64,000 bases of DNA from Zanthoxylum bungeanum (lineage: Eukaryota; Streptophyta; Magnoliopsida; Sapindales; Rutaceae), in the NCBI GenBank assembly GCA_019454045.1, contig SKCR01018433.1, positions 1 through 64,000 on the forward strand, given 5' to 3'. The position numbers were made by a program, and so were the translations under genes. Below the pieces are notes generated by a model, which did not search any database, was not told where the DNA came from, and was given only the letters and a program-made list of their open reading frames with translations. The first letter of the stretch is position 1. Each line of letters starts with the position of its first letter. Positions 33,117-47,030 of this stretch are shown piece after piece.

Positions 33117-35418
33117 GATTATAGACAACAGAAATCGGCGACGCTGTCCCGGGCTCACGGCCCGGTTGGGAGTACGGAGTAGCCCGCGAGGGACTAAATT
33201 GGAGAACTAAAAATGGAGTCGCCACCCGGTGTGAACCGGGAAAATGATTCACTGACCCCTTGCAAGGGAAGACCTCAAACTGTTGGTTCGGAATGATCCC
33301 TTACTTATGCCACTTGTAATGAAAGAATTTGTGCAATAATCTAACCAAGTCTACGCAACATATATTCCCGAGAGTATCATACTCCTAAGTTTGCATAAAA
33401 CCTACACCTAAGTTCGCATGCATAGATGTAAATCGACATAACGACAAGCACATAATTTATAAACACATTAAATAGATAAATGCGGAAATATAAATAGATG
33501 ATGATTTCCTAAGCGTAAATAATGAAATGATATGATTAATCATATGGTGCAAAATAAATGATCAAAGAAGCAAACATGCATGAAATGTGACGAAAAGAAG
33601 TCTGTGCACTGTATGTGCGTTTGTGTAGCGTTTGAAAACACGTTCGAACGGTAAACAGAAGGTTCGTGTTCGTATAGCGTCGGAAACGCGTTCGAACGGG
33701 GTAAGACCTGGTGCATGATAAGACAAAATAGATGTGTGTTCGAGTAGCGTTCATAAACACGTTCGAACGGAATGAGGCAGAATGCATACGTTCGTGTAGC
33801 GTTCGTAAACGCGTTCGAACGGAATGAGGCAGAATGCATACGTTCGTGTAGCGTTTGGAAATGCGTTCGAACGAGATTGCCAAAATGGCATCTGAAATGA
33901 CACAAACACATACAAGGATAAACAAATACACGATGTGGGACCTCGTATGCCCGATTGGACATATTTCACATTCAATCGAGTAAAGTTATTCCGGCGCGGC
34001 AAAATTTTTTGGTAAAGGTAGCCTTTAGGCATTTCCCTCGATTGGAGGACCTTTAACCCACCTTAGTTAGCCCATGCGTATTAGATTACAATGTATGAAT
34101 AAACAAATAAATAATATGGGACCTTGTATGCCCGATTAAACACATTTCCCATTCAATCGAGTATACTTCGTCCGACGCGGCAAAATGTTGTGGCAAAGGT
34201 AGCCCTTAGGCTTTTCATCCCTGAAGGTGGATGACCCTTAATCCAACTTGATTTGCCCATACGCATTACACAATGATGCATGATTTAACAAGGAGATGGC
34301 ATACAGAAAGCAAATAACGGAATAATAAAAGGCGTGGCAAAATGTCATGGTAAAGGTAGCCTTTGTTGGACAATTATGACCCATAGCATCACTATTTGTA
34401 CAAATCATGATGCTGTTGTACAAATTAACTATGTGACAAAGGAGATTGCACTCTTATCATTTGTGATTAGATCACCTAGATATATAAATGATAGGAGGTC
34501 CCTATGATTTGTTCCTGGACGGAGAATGATATGAGACAATATCAGTCCACGAAGGATAAATTATTAAATATCCCTAGTCAGAGTATTACCGAGATCGGAC
34601 ATCGATAAATACGTAAAAGACTAGTATTACACTTGTGCGCGTTTGTGAGGGCACAACAACATAGTTCTCATATATTTGGGTATAGGATACTCATGCAAGT
34701 GTAATAGGAGGTTGTGTTTTACCGATGGTACGGGAAACAGCTTCGCTCTGGATAGACCCATTCAGAATTCCATTCGTAGTATGACTATGTGTCTATGGAA
34801 GTCCGAAATCAGGGTAGGTGTATTTGGTCTTAACATGAGACTTACACTGCTAATACTTGCGACAATCAATATACTTTGGTTGCGGTCGTCCAGGACTTTA
34901 ACAGGTTCTGTGTATGCCAATGCTGGGTATATTGAGAATCGTAGTGTATTGGGTGTGATATCGAGATGGAAGTATCACTCCAGTCATAGTGGAGATGATG
35001 GTCATAAAGGATACGGAACTCGTTCTCTTAAATGCTCGAGCTATCGAGATATTATGACTAGGTCATGTTTATCCGATTATAGAGACTAGTTACCAGAGAT
35101 CCGACATGTGCTTCGTACGGGGCAGACACAATTCCAGCCCCAGGCCTAGCTCGTGACATCAAGATACTGGATCGATATACACAATACTACGTATACTACG
35201 CCTGATATAGATCACATATTCCTATAAGGATATTTCTGGAGAATTGGGTAGGCATGACGCTTTGCTAGAAGCCAACATTGTCTTGTAAATCGGTACAAAC
35301 GTAGTACTAGGTACTTACGTGTTTGGATAATCCGACGACCGTATTTACTGCCAACATATCCGGGGATCTCATGGGTCGCTTCCCGAAGATTCACCGATGA
35401 TGTATGACTCGCACTTTA

Positions 35419-35768
35419 ATTAATCTAGGATTAATTTGATGAGAGAGAAAATTAATCTGGGATTAATTACGGAGATATTTTATCTGGGGTAAAATATTAA
35501 TTAAAGAGAGAGAACGATTAATTTGGAATTAATCGATAAAATAATATATTTGATATATTATACGAAATTGGATTTCGACGTGGAATTAAAATTAGATTTT
35601 AATTCGGGCGAACGAGTTAATTTAGAATTAATTCGTTAGCGACGTGAATACTGATTTCGCTAGGCGTAAGCGTTTAATTACGTCGCAACGGAAAATTCGT
35701 TAATTCGAAATTAGTGAACCCGAGCCCGAGTATGTTTGCGAGCGCATTCACATTTCGAATTTGAATGC
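35419..35768 (+). repeat. Array of about ten short hairpins with T-N-G loops
   Basis: Consecutive inverted repeats with minimal loops: 35419-35435 (stem ATTAATC, loop TAG), 35450-35468 (AATTAATC, TGG), 35475-35497 (ATATTTTA, loop TCTGGGG here; TGG in the other LTR), 35515-35535 (CGATTAATT, TGG), 35541-35561 (ATAATATAT, TTG), 35563-35577 (CGAAAT, TGG), 35583-35605 (GAATTAAAAT, TAG), 35611-35637 (AACGAGTTAATT, TAG, one G-T pair), then weaker ones at about 35697-35719 and 35743-35768. Stem sequences differ from one another. Confidence 0.9.
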
Positions 35769-35974
35769 GGCACGCAAGTCACATCAAGCGTTAAATCGCT
35801 AGTCACATCAAGCGTCAAATCACATGTCACTTTGAGTGATGTGACAATTGATTGATTGATTGAGTGATTGATGTGGTAGTTGAAAAGCATTAATGGTTTT
35901 TGCTTTTTGACTTTTTGGTAAATGGAAAATTATTTTGTGTATTTGTTTTTGTTTTTGTTTTTGGAAAAAAAAAA

Positions 35975-35994
35975 ATATATATATATATATAAAA
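35975..35994 (+). promoter_or_regulatory. TATA region of the copia C LTR promoter
   Basis: An AT run ending in TATATAAAAC, followed by a CT-rich stretch, in the position expected for the LTR promoter. The second LTR has a shorter version at about 53154-53168. Confidence 0.6.
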
Positions 35995-36480
35995 CATTTT
36001 CTTTTCTTTCTCTCTCTCACCCATACGTTTTTTCCCTCCTCTTTTTCCTTCTCTCTCACACGGCTTTGAGCCATTTTCTCTCCTTCTTCTTTTTCTGGGT
36101 TTCTGCCGAGAAGTAGGGAGAAGAAGATGAGTATTTTGTTGCAAAATACAAAGTGCTAACACACACTTGAGTCATCCTAAGGTGATAGGGCATCGTTTTC
36201 GTGAGCATGGAATCGTTTTTGAAGCTTGAAGCTTGGAGCTTCAATGGAGTCTTCCATGGACGAATCTTGGAGGAGCTAAAGTAGCCACAACCGAGCAGTC
36301 CACTGCCAAGGGGAGCTATTGCCGTGACCTTTGAGGGAGCTTGAAGGCTTGTGTTCTTCGCGTCGCAAGATCCGTTCATTGTGAGTATGTTTCCGCCATT
36401 CTCCTTTGTTGTATTCACTTGTTTCATGCTTGTTTGATGTTTCTTGGGACCTAATTAGAAACCAACAATGGTATCTTAAG

Positions 36481-38900
36481 CTTATATCAAGCATGAAATT
36501 TTTAGGGTTTAAAATTGGGCAAAATCGATTTGAGCATGAATTGGTTAAATTGTTTGATTAAGTATGCTTAAATGAGGTTGAATTGAAGTTGTGCATGATC
36601 AATTTCAAGAAAATTGGATTGGATCAATTTTCCCCAAAAGCTTTGGCTTGGCCGAAAATGGATAAACCCTAATTGTCTTGTTAATTTTGTTTTTTGATCA
36701 TTGGATGACTTAAAACAATTGGGTAATGTTGATTTGAGGTTTAATTTGAATTTTGAATTGAACAATTTTTCCCCAAATTATGGCTTGGCCGAATTCATAG
36801 TGATATAAAAATTCATGGTGATTTTTTGATTTTGATTCATTAGATGAGTTGAAATGATTTGGGAAATGATGATTGTGATTCAATTGGATTGAAACCGAAT
36901 CGGATTGAAAAACCCCTAATTGCCGAGAAGGATTGGAGCATGAAAATGGGTTTGATTTTGATTAAATTGTGTTGGACACTATTTGATGTTAAATTGCATG
37001 ATTAATTAGGCTAATTGATGTTTTATAAATGTTAATTGGGTAATTAATTATGTATTACACTTAGGTTAATTAATTGTGGAATTTGGAATTTTATAAGTTA
37101 ATTAATTGGGTTTAAATTGGATTTGGGCCTTAAAGGTTGTAATTGGGCTTTTGGGTTTGGTTGTACCAAGTTAGGTTTAGGCCAATTTGGTTGGATCCAA
37201 TTGGGCCCAAAACCGCATCCATAAAGTCCAATTATGACTTAATGGACCTTAATTATTTAATTGGGGCTAATGGGCTAAAATTGATTTATGGGCTTATGGG
37301 GTAAATCCAGGATTGGATTTTGGTTATTGGTTTTGACCCGAGTTGACCAAAAGTCCATGCCTTAAAGAAATTAATTAAAAGCCAATTGGACTTTAATTAA
37401 ATAAACATTAGATGTTAATTGGGCTTTGAGACCCGTAACGATTGAATTTTGAATTTAAGTCGTAAGGTTCGTTAATAAAGTGTAATATTTAATTTGGAAT
37501 TAAATAGTGAATTAGTATTAAATACAAATTGAATTGGATTTAATTTTGTAGTTTAATTTAATTCAAGAATTCGTACTTTGAGTACTTATTCACAAAACGA
37601 GTTTGACTCGAGCAAAATCAAATCGTTGTTTGAACATTGGATGGTCACTAATTATCAGATTAATTAATTTGATTAGATTGATTTATAACATGCTTGTGTG
37701 AATACATGGTTGCGATGCATGAATGATGTATATAAGATGGATATTAGAAGGGTGGGGCAATTTTGGAAATTGTAATAAATTTGATTTATTAATTGGACCT
37801 GCGAGTCCAGCCTTATTACCTCCTCATTCTTTGTATTCTCTTCTCACCTATTCCCCTCAATTTAAATGAGGTTTCTTTAGAAGTGTAGTGTAACGGGTAG
37901 AAGTAAATACTCGTGCTAGCAGGAGAGAGGAAAGTGAGAGATTTGATCTAGGATCAATGTGTAAAGTATCCATCCGCATATCATTATTATTTTATTCATT
38001 TGCGCTTTATTATGTGTTTAGAATGCATGTTTATGGGTGTATGATGATGAGACCTTAACAAAGATAATAAATTGGTTGCCAATTTGCACGCGAAAAACCC
38101 TCGCTAAATATTAAGCGTTTTTCCTTCCATTGAGTGATTCTTACTCAAGATCCGAGACTAGCATTGGCTTGTTGGCAAAATTCAAGGCCTTTGTCCGTCG
38201 AGGATGTGTTTGAATCACAAGAGCTTTGTTCCATATCGGTGTCTTGTCTAAGTTGTGGTTTTTTGGCCAAAGTCAAGACCACTTCTTGTCCATCGACATT
38301 GATTACGAAGCTTTCCATGGTCAATGGGTCGCGCTTGACTGGGATCACTAAGTTTGTTGTGCCAAAGCCAAGGTTTAGTTGATTCAAAGGAAAAAAGGTT
38401 AGGTAATACATTGGATGTATTGGCATATATAAGATATATGTTTTGGACTTGGATGTCCCCCTACCGGATCTAGGAATTGGATTGGATCCAATTGATCTTA
38501 GAAATCTACCTAGTTAATTATCATACAATTTGTTGGCCAAAGTCAAGATTGTGTGATATTTAACGGGATCCTAGCCCCTAGGAAACACGGTTTCCCGAGT
38601 ACTCGACAGAGGGTTAGAGGCTCGCCGAAAAAATAGTGGGAGGCAAGAATTAAATTTTCAATATTCGTTTAATTACTTGCCATACGCGCTCATTGAAATA
38701 TCATTCGTCATATAATTAATATTAGTTGACTAATATTTAATTGTTGTTTTAATTAAAGCAGTTGGACTGTTTTATAGTTGATTAATAATTGGATTATATT
38801 ACTCAAAATATATTTGAATTAATTAATTTCAATTTACAGTTGATTTTATAATTGTATTATAGTAATCAATTAATTGAGGTTAATTAATTTAAATTATATT
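36481..38900 (+). other. Long leader of copia C
   Basis: About 2.4 kb between the primer site and the first gag remains. TTAATT-rich and GGCCGAA-containing, with no gag similarity. An antisense open frame of 93 codons (38426-38145) and an overlapping sense frame of 82 codons (38134-38382) occur in a less AT-rich patch. Neither matches a protein I recognise. Confidence 0.5.
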
Positions 38901-40249
38901 TGATTATATAGTTGGACTATAATAATCATTATAATAAATAGTACCACAAATCGTTGATTAAATAGTTGGACTATTAGAATCAAGATATAATTGAAAGATT
39001 GACATTTAAAACATAATCCTAGGGAAAATGTATTTAAATGGTTTAATTTTCAAATTGGGAATAAAGTTTCAGGATGGTCCTGGAAACTAATAAGTTACTT
39101 TATTTGATAAAATAACATATAGGCCTAAGCCTGGAGTTAAGCAAATAAGTGGAACATGATATTTGGAATATTCATGTAATGATAACTTTAGTGCTTAATC
39201 CATTATACTTGTCATATAGACTCCTTAATTTCTTATCAGAACTAAGGATTAGATTCTTAAAGTATGATATTGAAATTGAAGGATCTTCATAAATCTATAC
39301 TTAGATTTTAGAAGTAAATATTCCAATATAAACTCTGGAGAGTTAATGACTATTCTCAAGGAGACAAAGTCAAAGTTGCAATAAGGCAAGTAGCGCAAGA
39401 CGCATTTACTTCGATATTCAGAATGCCAAGGCTTGGCCAAAGGCTTCTGGTGTGTGGAAAAGAGCAAAGGCAAAATCATTATAATATTCTAGGAAGATAA
39501 AAGGACATATCCCAAGAAGGAACAGAAGACGAGCAAGGCTCTGACTTCAAATATGTGTCATAAATATGTTCACAACTAGTATTAAAATTGGATTTTAGAT
39601 ACTTAGTGTGGTACATAAATATGTACTGATGTTCAGAATCTGCTGAGCAGGATACTGACTCAATTGAGATTATATCTGCGAATTGAAACGGGACGAAAGT
39701 CGCTGTTTTAACCGTAGATACCTAAATTTAGGAACTACCCTTCGGGTATGTACTTAAATTAGGAAACTGTTATAATGTAACTAGTTTGACTAGAAACATT
39801 ATCTCTATATCGTGTATAAACCCGCTGCGGGTGTACCTTTATATTCTAGAACACTAAAGTGTTTTATTATATAAAGATGATATTGAGATAACCACATTAG
39901 ATGTGAATAACAATATTTATATTTTGAATATAAATAAAATCTCAAACATATAAACATGACAAACAAATAGTCAAAACTGATTTAATCAGTTGAAACTTGT
40001 ATGTGGCATTGTTGTCTGGGACACAATTTAAACAAGACTCGTATATCCAAAACTTTTGAAAGAGTGGGTACTAGGACTGATTTGATTCCAATCAAATAAA
40101 GTCTACGAATCTAGTTTATTGGGCAAAGTGCCTAAACACTATTTACTTGGTAAAAGTGCCAGTGCCAACGATCTGTTAGCCCTAGTTCAGTCAAGCAAGT
40201 GGGCCATGTTAGCTAGGCTAGATGTGATATGAATATTTCGTGACCTTTA
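38900..40249 (+). pseudogene. Copia C gag, protease and start of integrase, decayed
   Basis: Heavily mutated but still in copia order. A gag helix resembling GELMTILKETKSKLQ is at about 39336. A corrupted zinc knuckle follows at about 39470-39530. The protease start NWILDT is at about 39585 and a stretch like LPSGMYLKLGNCYNV then LTRNIISIS at about 39735-39810. The pre-integrase motif LWHCCLGHNLNK is near 40005. Stops and frame changes are frequent. The frame breaks at CTTTA|TGAAGGGG where element D entered the integrase core. Confidence 0.75.
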
Positions 40250-42854
40250 TGAAGGGGTTTTAGGGGCAGAATCCGGTAACGCAGCGGAAGCGGCGGAAGA
40301 TCGAATCTTCCGATTTCAAAACTTTTTCTCGGATTAATTAAATAAACATATATTTAATATTCCAATAATCAAATTATGAAATAAAATTCAATAAATCATA
40401 TTTAGGTGAATTTACCAAATTACCCTTACTTTGGTATTTTGTCCATTTTAGTCCGAAATTGATCTAATCAATTTTGAATGATTCTAAATCATTTCTAAGA
40501 TGAACTTAGCATGTTCAAAACATCAAAACACCAAAAGCAACCAAATCCCCAAATTTTTCCACTTTGGCCGAATGCACCATTGGTGCCATTTTGTGCACTT
40601 TGTCATTTCATGCATCAAAACACATCAAGATGTAATCCAATGAACATGAAACTTTATATGCATCATATACACATCCAAATACACAACATATATGAAAATC
40701 CCCAAATTTGGAATTGGTCATGAACCCTAATTTTTCAATTTCTTCAAATTGGACAAATTAGACCAAATTGGTTAAATCCAACACTTCAATCATCTTTCTT
40801 CCATCCAATCAAAGTCTCAACACAATGAAACAACTCAAGATCAAATCTAGGTCATCTAAGAGTGGGTCAACAACTCTAGATTAGCAACAAGGTTTCCAAA
40901 ACCTTAAAAGAATACTTATACTACAATAGTCACAAGCTTCCTTCATCATACATGCTCTACACTTCCATCAAAACTTCCATCAACAAAAACACAAGGAATA
41001 AAGAAAGAATAACCTAAGAACATCATATGTTAAAGCCTAGATCCTAAGGAACATTTTCCTTTCTAATAGCAAGTTGGAAAAACTCACTAAAATCCAAGCT
41101 TTCTTTGATTTCTTCTTTCTTTCTCACAAGCTTCCTTTGCTTCCATTAATGGAGTTTTTCTTTAAAGTGTATTAGGTTAAGAATGAAATGAAATGAAAAA
41201 CAATATATACTTGTTTCCAAATTGCCTTGGCCGAAATTCACAAAGGCCAATACAAGTCTTGTAATTCATTTTCATTTCACTTTACATTTAATCAACTTGA
41301 TAAAATATCTTAATAACACTTTATAGATATTTATATTAAGTCAACAAATGCAACTAAGAAAATATAACTCTTATATTTAAGTGTTATGGCCGAAATAATA
41401 GAAAATAAAGGAAAAAGATATTTTATTTTTCAAACAATTTTGAACAAATATCTTAAGAAGTCAAAATCAATTTGACAACCTTTTCCTTTAATGTATAAGT
41501 CAACAATTGCAACTTATAATCATTTCCTAACTTTATCATTTGGTGATATATTTATATTTTAATTATATTAATCATTTAACAATTAAATAATTAAATAATT
41601 AATTAAATACAAATATATCAAATATATGTATTATATTTACTTTAAATATCTCAAATACATATATTGATGATATATGTCAAATACCTTTATTTGACTATTT
41701 ATTAATGTGTATTTAATAATATCATATATTAAATACAAATACACATTAATTAGGAAATGACGGTTCGGCCCGTTCGCATGTATTTTTCGTTTAACGATTA
41801 AACGATTTATAAATAATCATCATTATTCATAAATGTTGCTCTAGTGCTCTACGAGTATGTTTCATTATTGAGACTCTCTAGATTCAGGTATATCCGTCAC
41901 GAAATCCAATTTCATGTCCATAATCTATCCACCCGTAGATTATGACGATCACGGATAAACTAGCTGAATCATACAGGTCGAGGTCATTGCATACGTATAA
42001 TCCCTCCGTCACAGGTATCCAGATAATCCCAGAGATATAGATGTAAACGTCAAATCTCTATAGGTATTATCTCGTCGACGTATCTATTAGCAATCTCTAA
42101 ATAACACTCGGAACTTACTTCCGATGTATACTGTGGCCACAGATTTAACAGACTGCTAATAATATGGACTACCTATGCTCTGTACACAGAACTGACGGAT
42201 CCTATCTTGACACACACAGGATATCCTGAGGATCGATCCACACCCAACGAACAGGCGGAGGTCTGATCTAAATAGATCGGTGACGTGACTGCCATCTAAG
42301 TGTGGAGGATGTCTCATACATCCACAGTGGTGTCTCAAGTCGAAGGCTACTCAACCCGAGAAGATTCTTATTGACGTTGGCGTACCATCCATTAAGAATC
42401 TTCGGTGAGCCGTTCAGTGTTTATCCACTATAAACACCTACACGTCTATACGAGTCTCCATAGACTCATGGTTCATTGGGATAAACCATCGGACCAAGTC
42501 TCGATATACGACATGTACTGGTCTCAACGGATTTGACTAACCGACCCGTGTTAGCAAATCTTGACCAGGAACTATGTTTGATAATATACATATAGCAGTG
42601 ACACTTCCCAATGTCAATTACAAAAACTAACTTTGTAACTGTGTACTGCATTATATATTATCGGGCCTTTGTCTAATATATACATATCACTAAACCACAT
42701 TTAGTTTCAATCTAATCGTAATCAGATCGAATACGTATATAAGAACAAGAGGTGCAACCATAAATAAGTAATATTATGGAATAAGGGGATGTTCGTATTC
42801 ATGAATCAGACATAAATACGGTCCGGATTGGCGCTCTGAGCACCAACCCCAACA
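40250..42854 (-). repeat. Copia D LTR, 3' copy in element sense
   Basis: 2,605 bp. Contains the perfect hairpin TCGTTTAA-CGA-TTAAACGA at 41787-41805 and ATTTAA-CAA-TTAAAT at 41574-41588, as well as GTCAAATA-CCTT-TATTTGAC at about 41676-41695. Differs from the other D LTR mainly by short insertions and deletions, for example around 42168, 42345 and 42570. Confidence 0.92.
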
Positions 42855-42867
42855 ATTTCTCCCACTT

Positions 42868-45800
42868 GCTCTAGTGCCAATCCACGGTATCATATACACG
42901 TCTCAATGTGCATCGTATGCACATGGTCCTCAAAAGCTCACCCAGTACTTAAGAGGTAGGCAACAAAAACAAGTCCGCTATAACATATTGAGTTTGTCAA
43001 ACAAACTCCATCGTTTCCCATAGTCAGCATCATTCATATTTTGTAGAATCTAGATTATACATTAATATGACTCTGATGCTACATCAGTATTGTGCTACAG
43101 CTACTGAGTTGTCCAAGTATTTAAGGATCAAATCCAAAATACTATGAAGACAACCGCAAGCACAATAACAATTCAAAACTTCTATTTTATAAAAGGTCAC
43201 TATGCAACTTCATAAGTCAATACTTCAAAAGTTGCATTTGATTCCACTAAATAGTAGAATCCTTCGTGACACTCCCACTGCATCTTTTCTGACTCTTTAT
43301 GACGTAGACTGTCTAACGTCATAATTAGTCTCAAAACTAATATGACCCTAATGGTTGCAGACTATATTCTCCATGAATTAGAAACTCGTTCTTAATATCT
43401 CAAAGATCACAAAGAACGTGTTTCAAGATCCATCATATGGTCTATAGGATGTCAAAAAACTCGTAACAATTACGATTAAATCGACATCGATAATCGCACA
43501 TATAAAGTATTTATTATGTCATCATCAAATGATACATAAGATTGATTAGACATTCTAATCAATATCTCTTTCGAAAAAGGAATCATCTTTACGAAAGATG
43601 AATACTTTATATAAGACACACAATAACTGTCGAACAGTTATACTACTGTCATACAGATAGCCTTGTTATGTCTTTATTAGATCATATCTAATGTACGACT
43701 AATAGGAGTATCTCACAAGTCTCTTGGTTTTATATCTTATATAAAACTTTATATCGTATATAAAAGAGACTACTCCCACTTTTCACGGAGTAAAGAAGAC
43801 TTAGGTAAATCTTTTACCTCACAAACATCTCATTATTACTATAATAATGACAATGTCGTTAAGATATATAACACTAGAAAGTAATATGTACGCTCCCACT
43901 AACCCTTCTAATCACATATGTATTCTATATACTTTGACAAGATCAGACAATCTGACGATATCAAAAATAGAGAACACATATTTCTGGAAGACTTATCCGA
44001 GTCTACAATAGGCTCTATAAGCTAGCACACTAAACTGCGATCTCAGCAGAACACAAACTCTAGGGCCATTTCAGAATGAACTCTTCAAATAAGGAAATCA
44101 CAACTGATCTCTTATCTGAATAAGTCATCCAAAAACGCCACTTTGCATTCTTTAGCTAAAATATACAGTTTATTATCAACATTAACCAATATATCTTTAA
44201 TTGTTCAATTAGTGTGACTAGAGATAAGTTTTCTCAGAATCTACAATAGATTGCTGAGTATAACTTTTCTCACTGTCATACTATAAAGGTCAAACCTTTA
44301 ATAAGCTCACATTGCTTCCGTTGTGCAAACAATTAGCACATATCATGAACTAATTCATAATGAAAGCGTAATCAAGTTCAAAACTTGATCGTAGTAAGCT
44401 ATGAACAATCTTAGATCTAAGGTTCAATGGTGAACTTCCAGAATCGATATCAAATATCGCTTCCATTAAAGTCATAGGATAATTTTTCTTCAATAAGAAA
44501 ACAACGGAACCATTAAGTATCAAATACTCGTGAATGATTCTGTTATCCTATTGGACTTGTACGGAAGATGTATAAGGGTTGTTTCATCTTATTAATTACA
44601 TAGTTCCATTTATAATTTATCATTCTCACATTTGACTTCAATAAGTCAAGTCTTTTCTACAATAGTTAACATCTGATGTTACACACCAAGTAATAAAACG
44701 ATTTTATTACTTAGAATCGTAGGAAAGATATTCTATTAAATAGAATACAATATTCTATTAAACAGAATAAACGATAAACTTTTACTTATACCTCCGAGGT
44801 GTAAGTAATTTCCATTATATAACTATTATATAAAAGAAAGATTGAAATCTCAAACTTTTCAAGATTCAAATTTTCTACCTATACATATCATATATGCAAC
44901 TGTAGAAAATAATGGAACATTAATTAAAGAGATGAATTAGTGTTACTGGAGTATAACCCCAAGAGTATTGAAACTAATTCGGTAACATTCAATATCAGAC
45001 GAATCAAATCATATAAGATTCGATTGCTCCCACTACTCAATTCCATCAAGATGGAATCGTGGAAGAACAATATTGAATATGAATCATATTCACTAAATAA
45101 CCTTAGAACTAATTGCTTTAAATTCATACGTTTGATCGTATCAAAGATCTTTGAACAGTTCAAAGACATGTTATGAATTTTGAGGATAGAATTCTCTAAA
45201 ACCTTTAGATTGAATATATTTGAACAAGTCAAAAATGTTCAATCTACGTTTCATCAGAACGGATTGAAAGTACTTGATACTTTCAAGACTTTCAATATGT
45301 GTTCCTTCAGAAACACGTAACTAAGTTATGACAATTCATCAACTAAGTTACGAAATAAAGAAAACTACCTTAAGCAATTATTATTTATAAAACTACATAC
45401 ATCCAATGTATCAGTTAAATAAATTTGGTGGTCCAATGACAATCATTGGTTAAACGAGATCTTAATCACTTTCCTGAATACAATATTCATTAAATGGATA
45501 AGGATGTGTGGTGTGATCTAGTATCAAACCATCATTTACCATACGGAATAAGCATCCAATGCTTAAGTGATTAAACTCATAAAGCACCGTTCTAAATTAT
45601 TTACTTTACCGAATAATTTTTTTTATGTTTATCTCTACGTCAATGACACTACTAGTTATTATAAAATATGTAACAATTGTTTATAAAGAACAAGTGACTA
45701 TCCAATAGTCGCAAGTTCCGATATCAAATATCAAAACAATCGTTAACCAATATTTCAAATAACTAGACGGGAGATCTGGTATCCAATACCTATAGTTGTA

Positions 45801-47030
45801 GTATTGTGAAAATCGATATTTTCTATACACAAATATACGCATCTCCTTTTTTAGCTTTACTATTTGCATTCAACTATTCACAACAATTGTAAATAACTGA
45901 TTAGCAAATTGTGTCAGACACATTACCTCTAAAGGTAATTAAAGCTTAGAAACGTCATTACTAGATAAACAAATACCTAATAGGGCTTTCTAAATGCCAG
46001 TCAAGAATCTCGAGACATGAACTAATTCAAGTCAATTCTTACTGCATAAGAAACTATTGTCTCTAAAGTATTATATCCTAAAAGGGATATCTATCTAGAT
46101 TATCTATCATGACTTAGAAACTAAGTCATTAACCATCTTTATTTTTGAAGAAAATCGGAACAACAGTTCCCGATGGTTTAGACTAATCTAATAATATCCT
46201 AGTCTATTAGTATCTAGAACCTATTCTAGAAAACTGCAACCAAGAGTCTAGTCAGATAACATATCAAAATATGTGTGCAGTAAATAAAAGTTTAATTCTA
46301 TATAAACAATAGAATAAGGAAACAAACAAGCGGCAATTTCCATAATAACATACACTGCCTAAGTTATGGAATATTTTAAACTTAGCAGTGCCTCCCACTA
46401 TTTTTACGTAATGCCGTAATCCCCAACGGAAAGACGAGAATTCAATAATTAAATCGAATTCCATAATGGGAAGAGGACCCCATGAATATATTTCGACTCA
46501 CAGCAGAGGCACGGTCTCGCCGACGTATATTCACAGGTAGACAACTAATTGTCAATCACTCACTAGTGACTCCAAGGTTCCGGTCCTGGCCGTTTCTCGT
46601 TGTCGCTGCGAAGGCAGGCCCACAAGGAGACGTACCAAGGTTAAACTTGTCAATGATAAACTCAAGTTACTTGCGTAACCCTGACAGCTAGGGCACGTTC
46701 AGGATTCCGCTTTCGCTTGAATTTATCTAGTATCTAATATACATTCGGCATAAATAAATTTCTATCAGCTACATCCTCACAGCAGAGGCACGGTCTCGGA
46801 TGTAGTCAACGAAAAGATATTTATAAACCGTATTGACAAGACGGACCAAGAAACAAGTATTCCAAATACTAGTTACTTTAAAACCTTATTAAGCGGGGAT
46901 ATTCCATTAAGTGTCATACACCCTAAATCTAATCAAATTAGATTATAACATGCATGTATAAAGTCAAGAAAACATGATTAAACATTGAATAAAACAAGCT
47001 AATCATTTATGGAGGCCTAGAATCAGACTC
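42868..47030 (-). pseudogene. Copia D internal region, gag-pol fully decayed
   Basis: Only 4.2 kb separates the LTRs and no long frame remains. On minus, at about 43920-43840, a stretch like VSGSVHITF then LVLY and NDIVII matches the reverse transcriptase segment around the YVDDI box of copia elements. Past the primer site, the leader (about 46380-46520) shares TTTACGTAAT and GGGAAG-GGACCCCATGA with the leader of copia A1. The rest is too degraded to assign. Notably the LTRs are far better preserved than the inside. Confidence 0.6.

Larger units (their letters stand above)
29738..33119 (-). other. Internal region of element B (no gag or pol)
   Basis: 3.4 kb between the LTRs. In element sense it runs from the tRNA-Arg primer site (33099-33116) to the polypurine tract (29738-29751). 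The part from about 31690 to 33098 is unique sequence without any gag or pol similarity. It includes a pyrimidine-rich run at about 32027-32087. The 3' part is two minisatellites. Confidence 0.8.
34364..36467 (+). repeat. Copia C 5' LTR
   Basis: 2,104 bp, TGTTGGACAATTATGACC... to ...GAAACCAACA. It contains a hairpin array (35419-35768), a TATA region at 35975-35994 and a CT-rich leader (36000-36060), i.e. a recognisable U3-R-U5 layout. Very similar to the 3' LTR at 51560-53641. Confidence 0.92.

Noticed and set aside
35820..36494. Open frames in the copia C LTR (and their copies at 52997-53601)
   Set aside because: Located in the promoter/leader part of the LTR, shared by both LTRs, composed of CT-rich and TATA-type sequence; no domain.
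40511..40723. Open frame in the copia D LTR, repeated at 47298-47525
   Set aside because: LTR sequence; its presence twice reflects LTR duplication, and it has no recognisable domain.
44924..45232. 102-codon frame on minus within copia D
   Set aside because: No similarity to gag or pol motifs and composition is like the surrounding decayed sequence.
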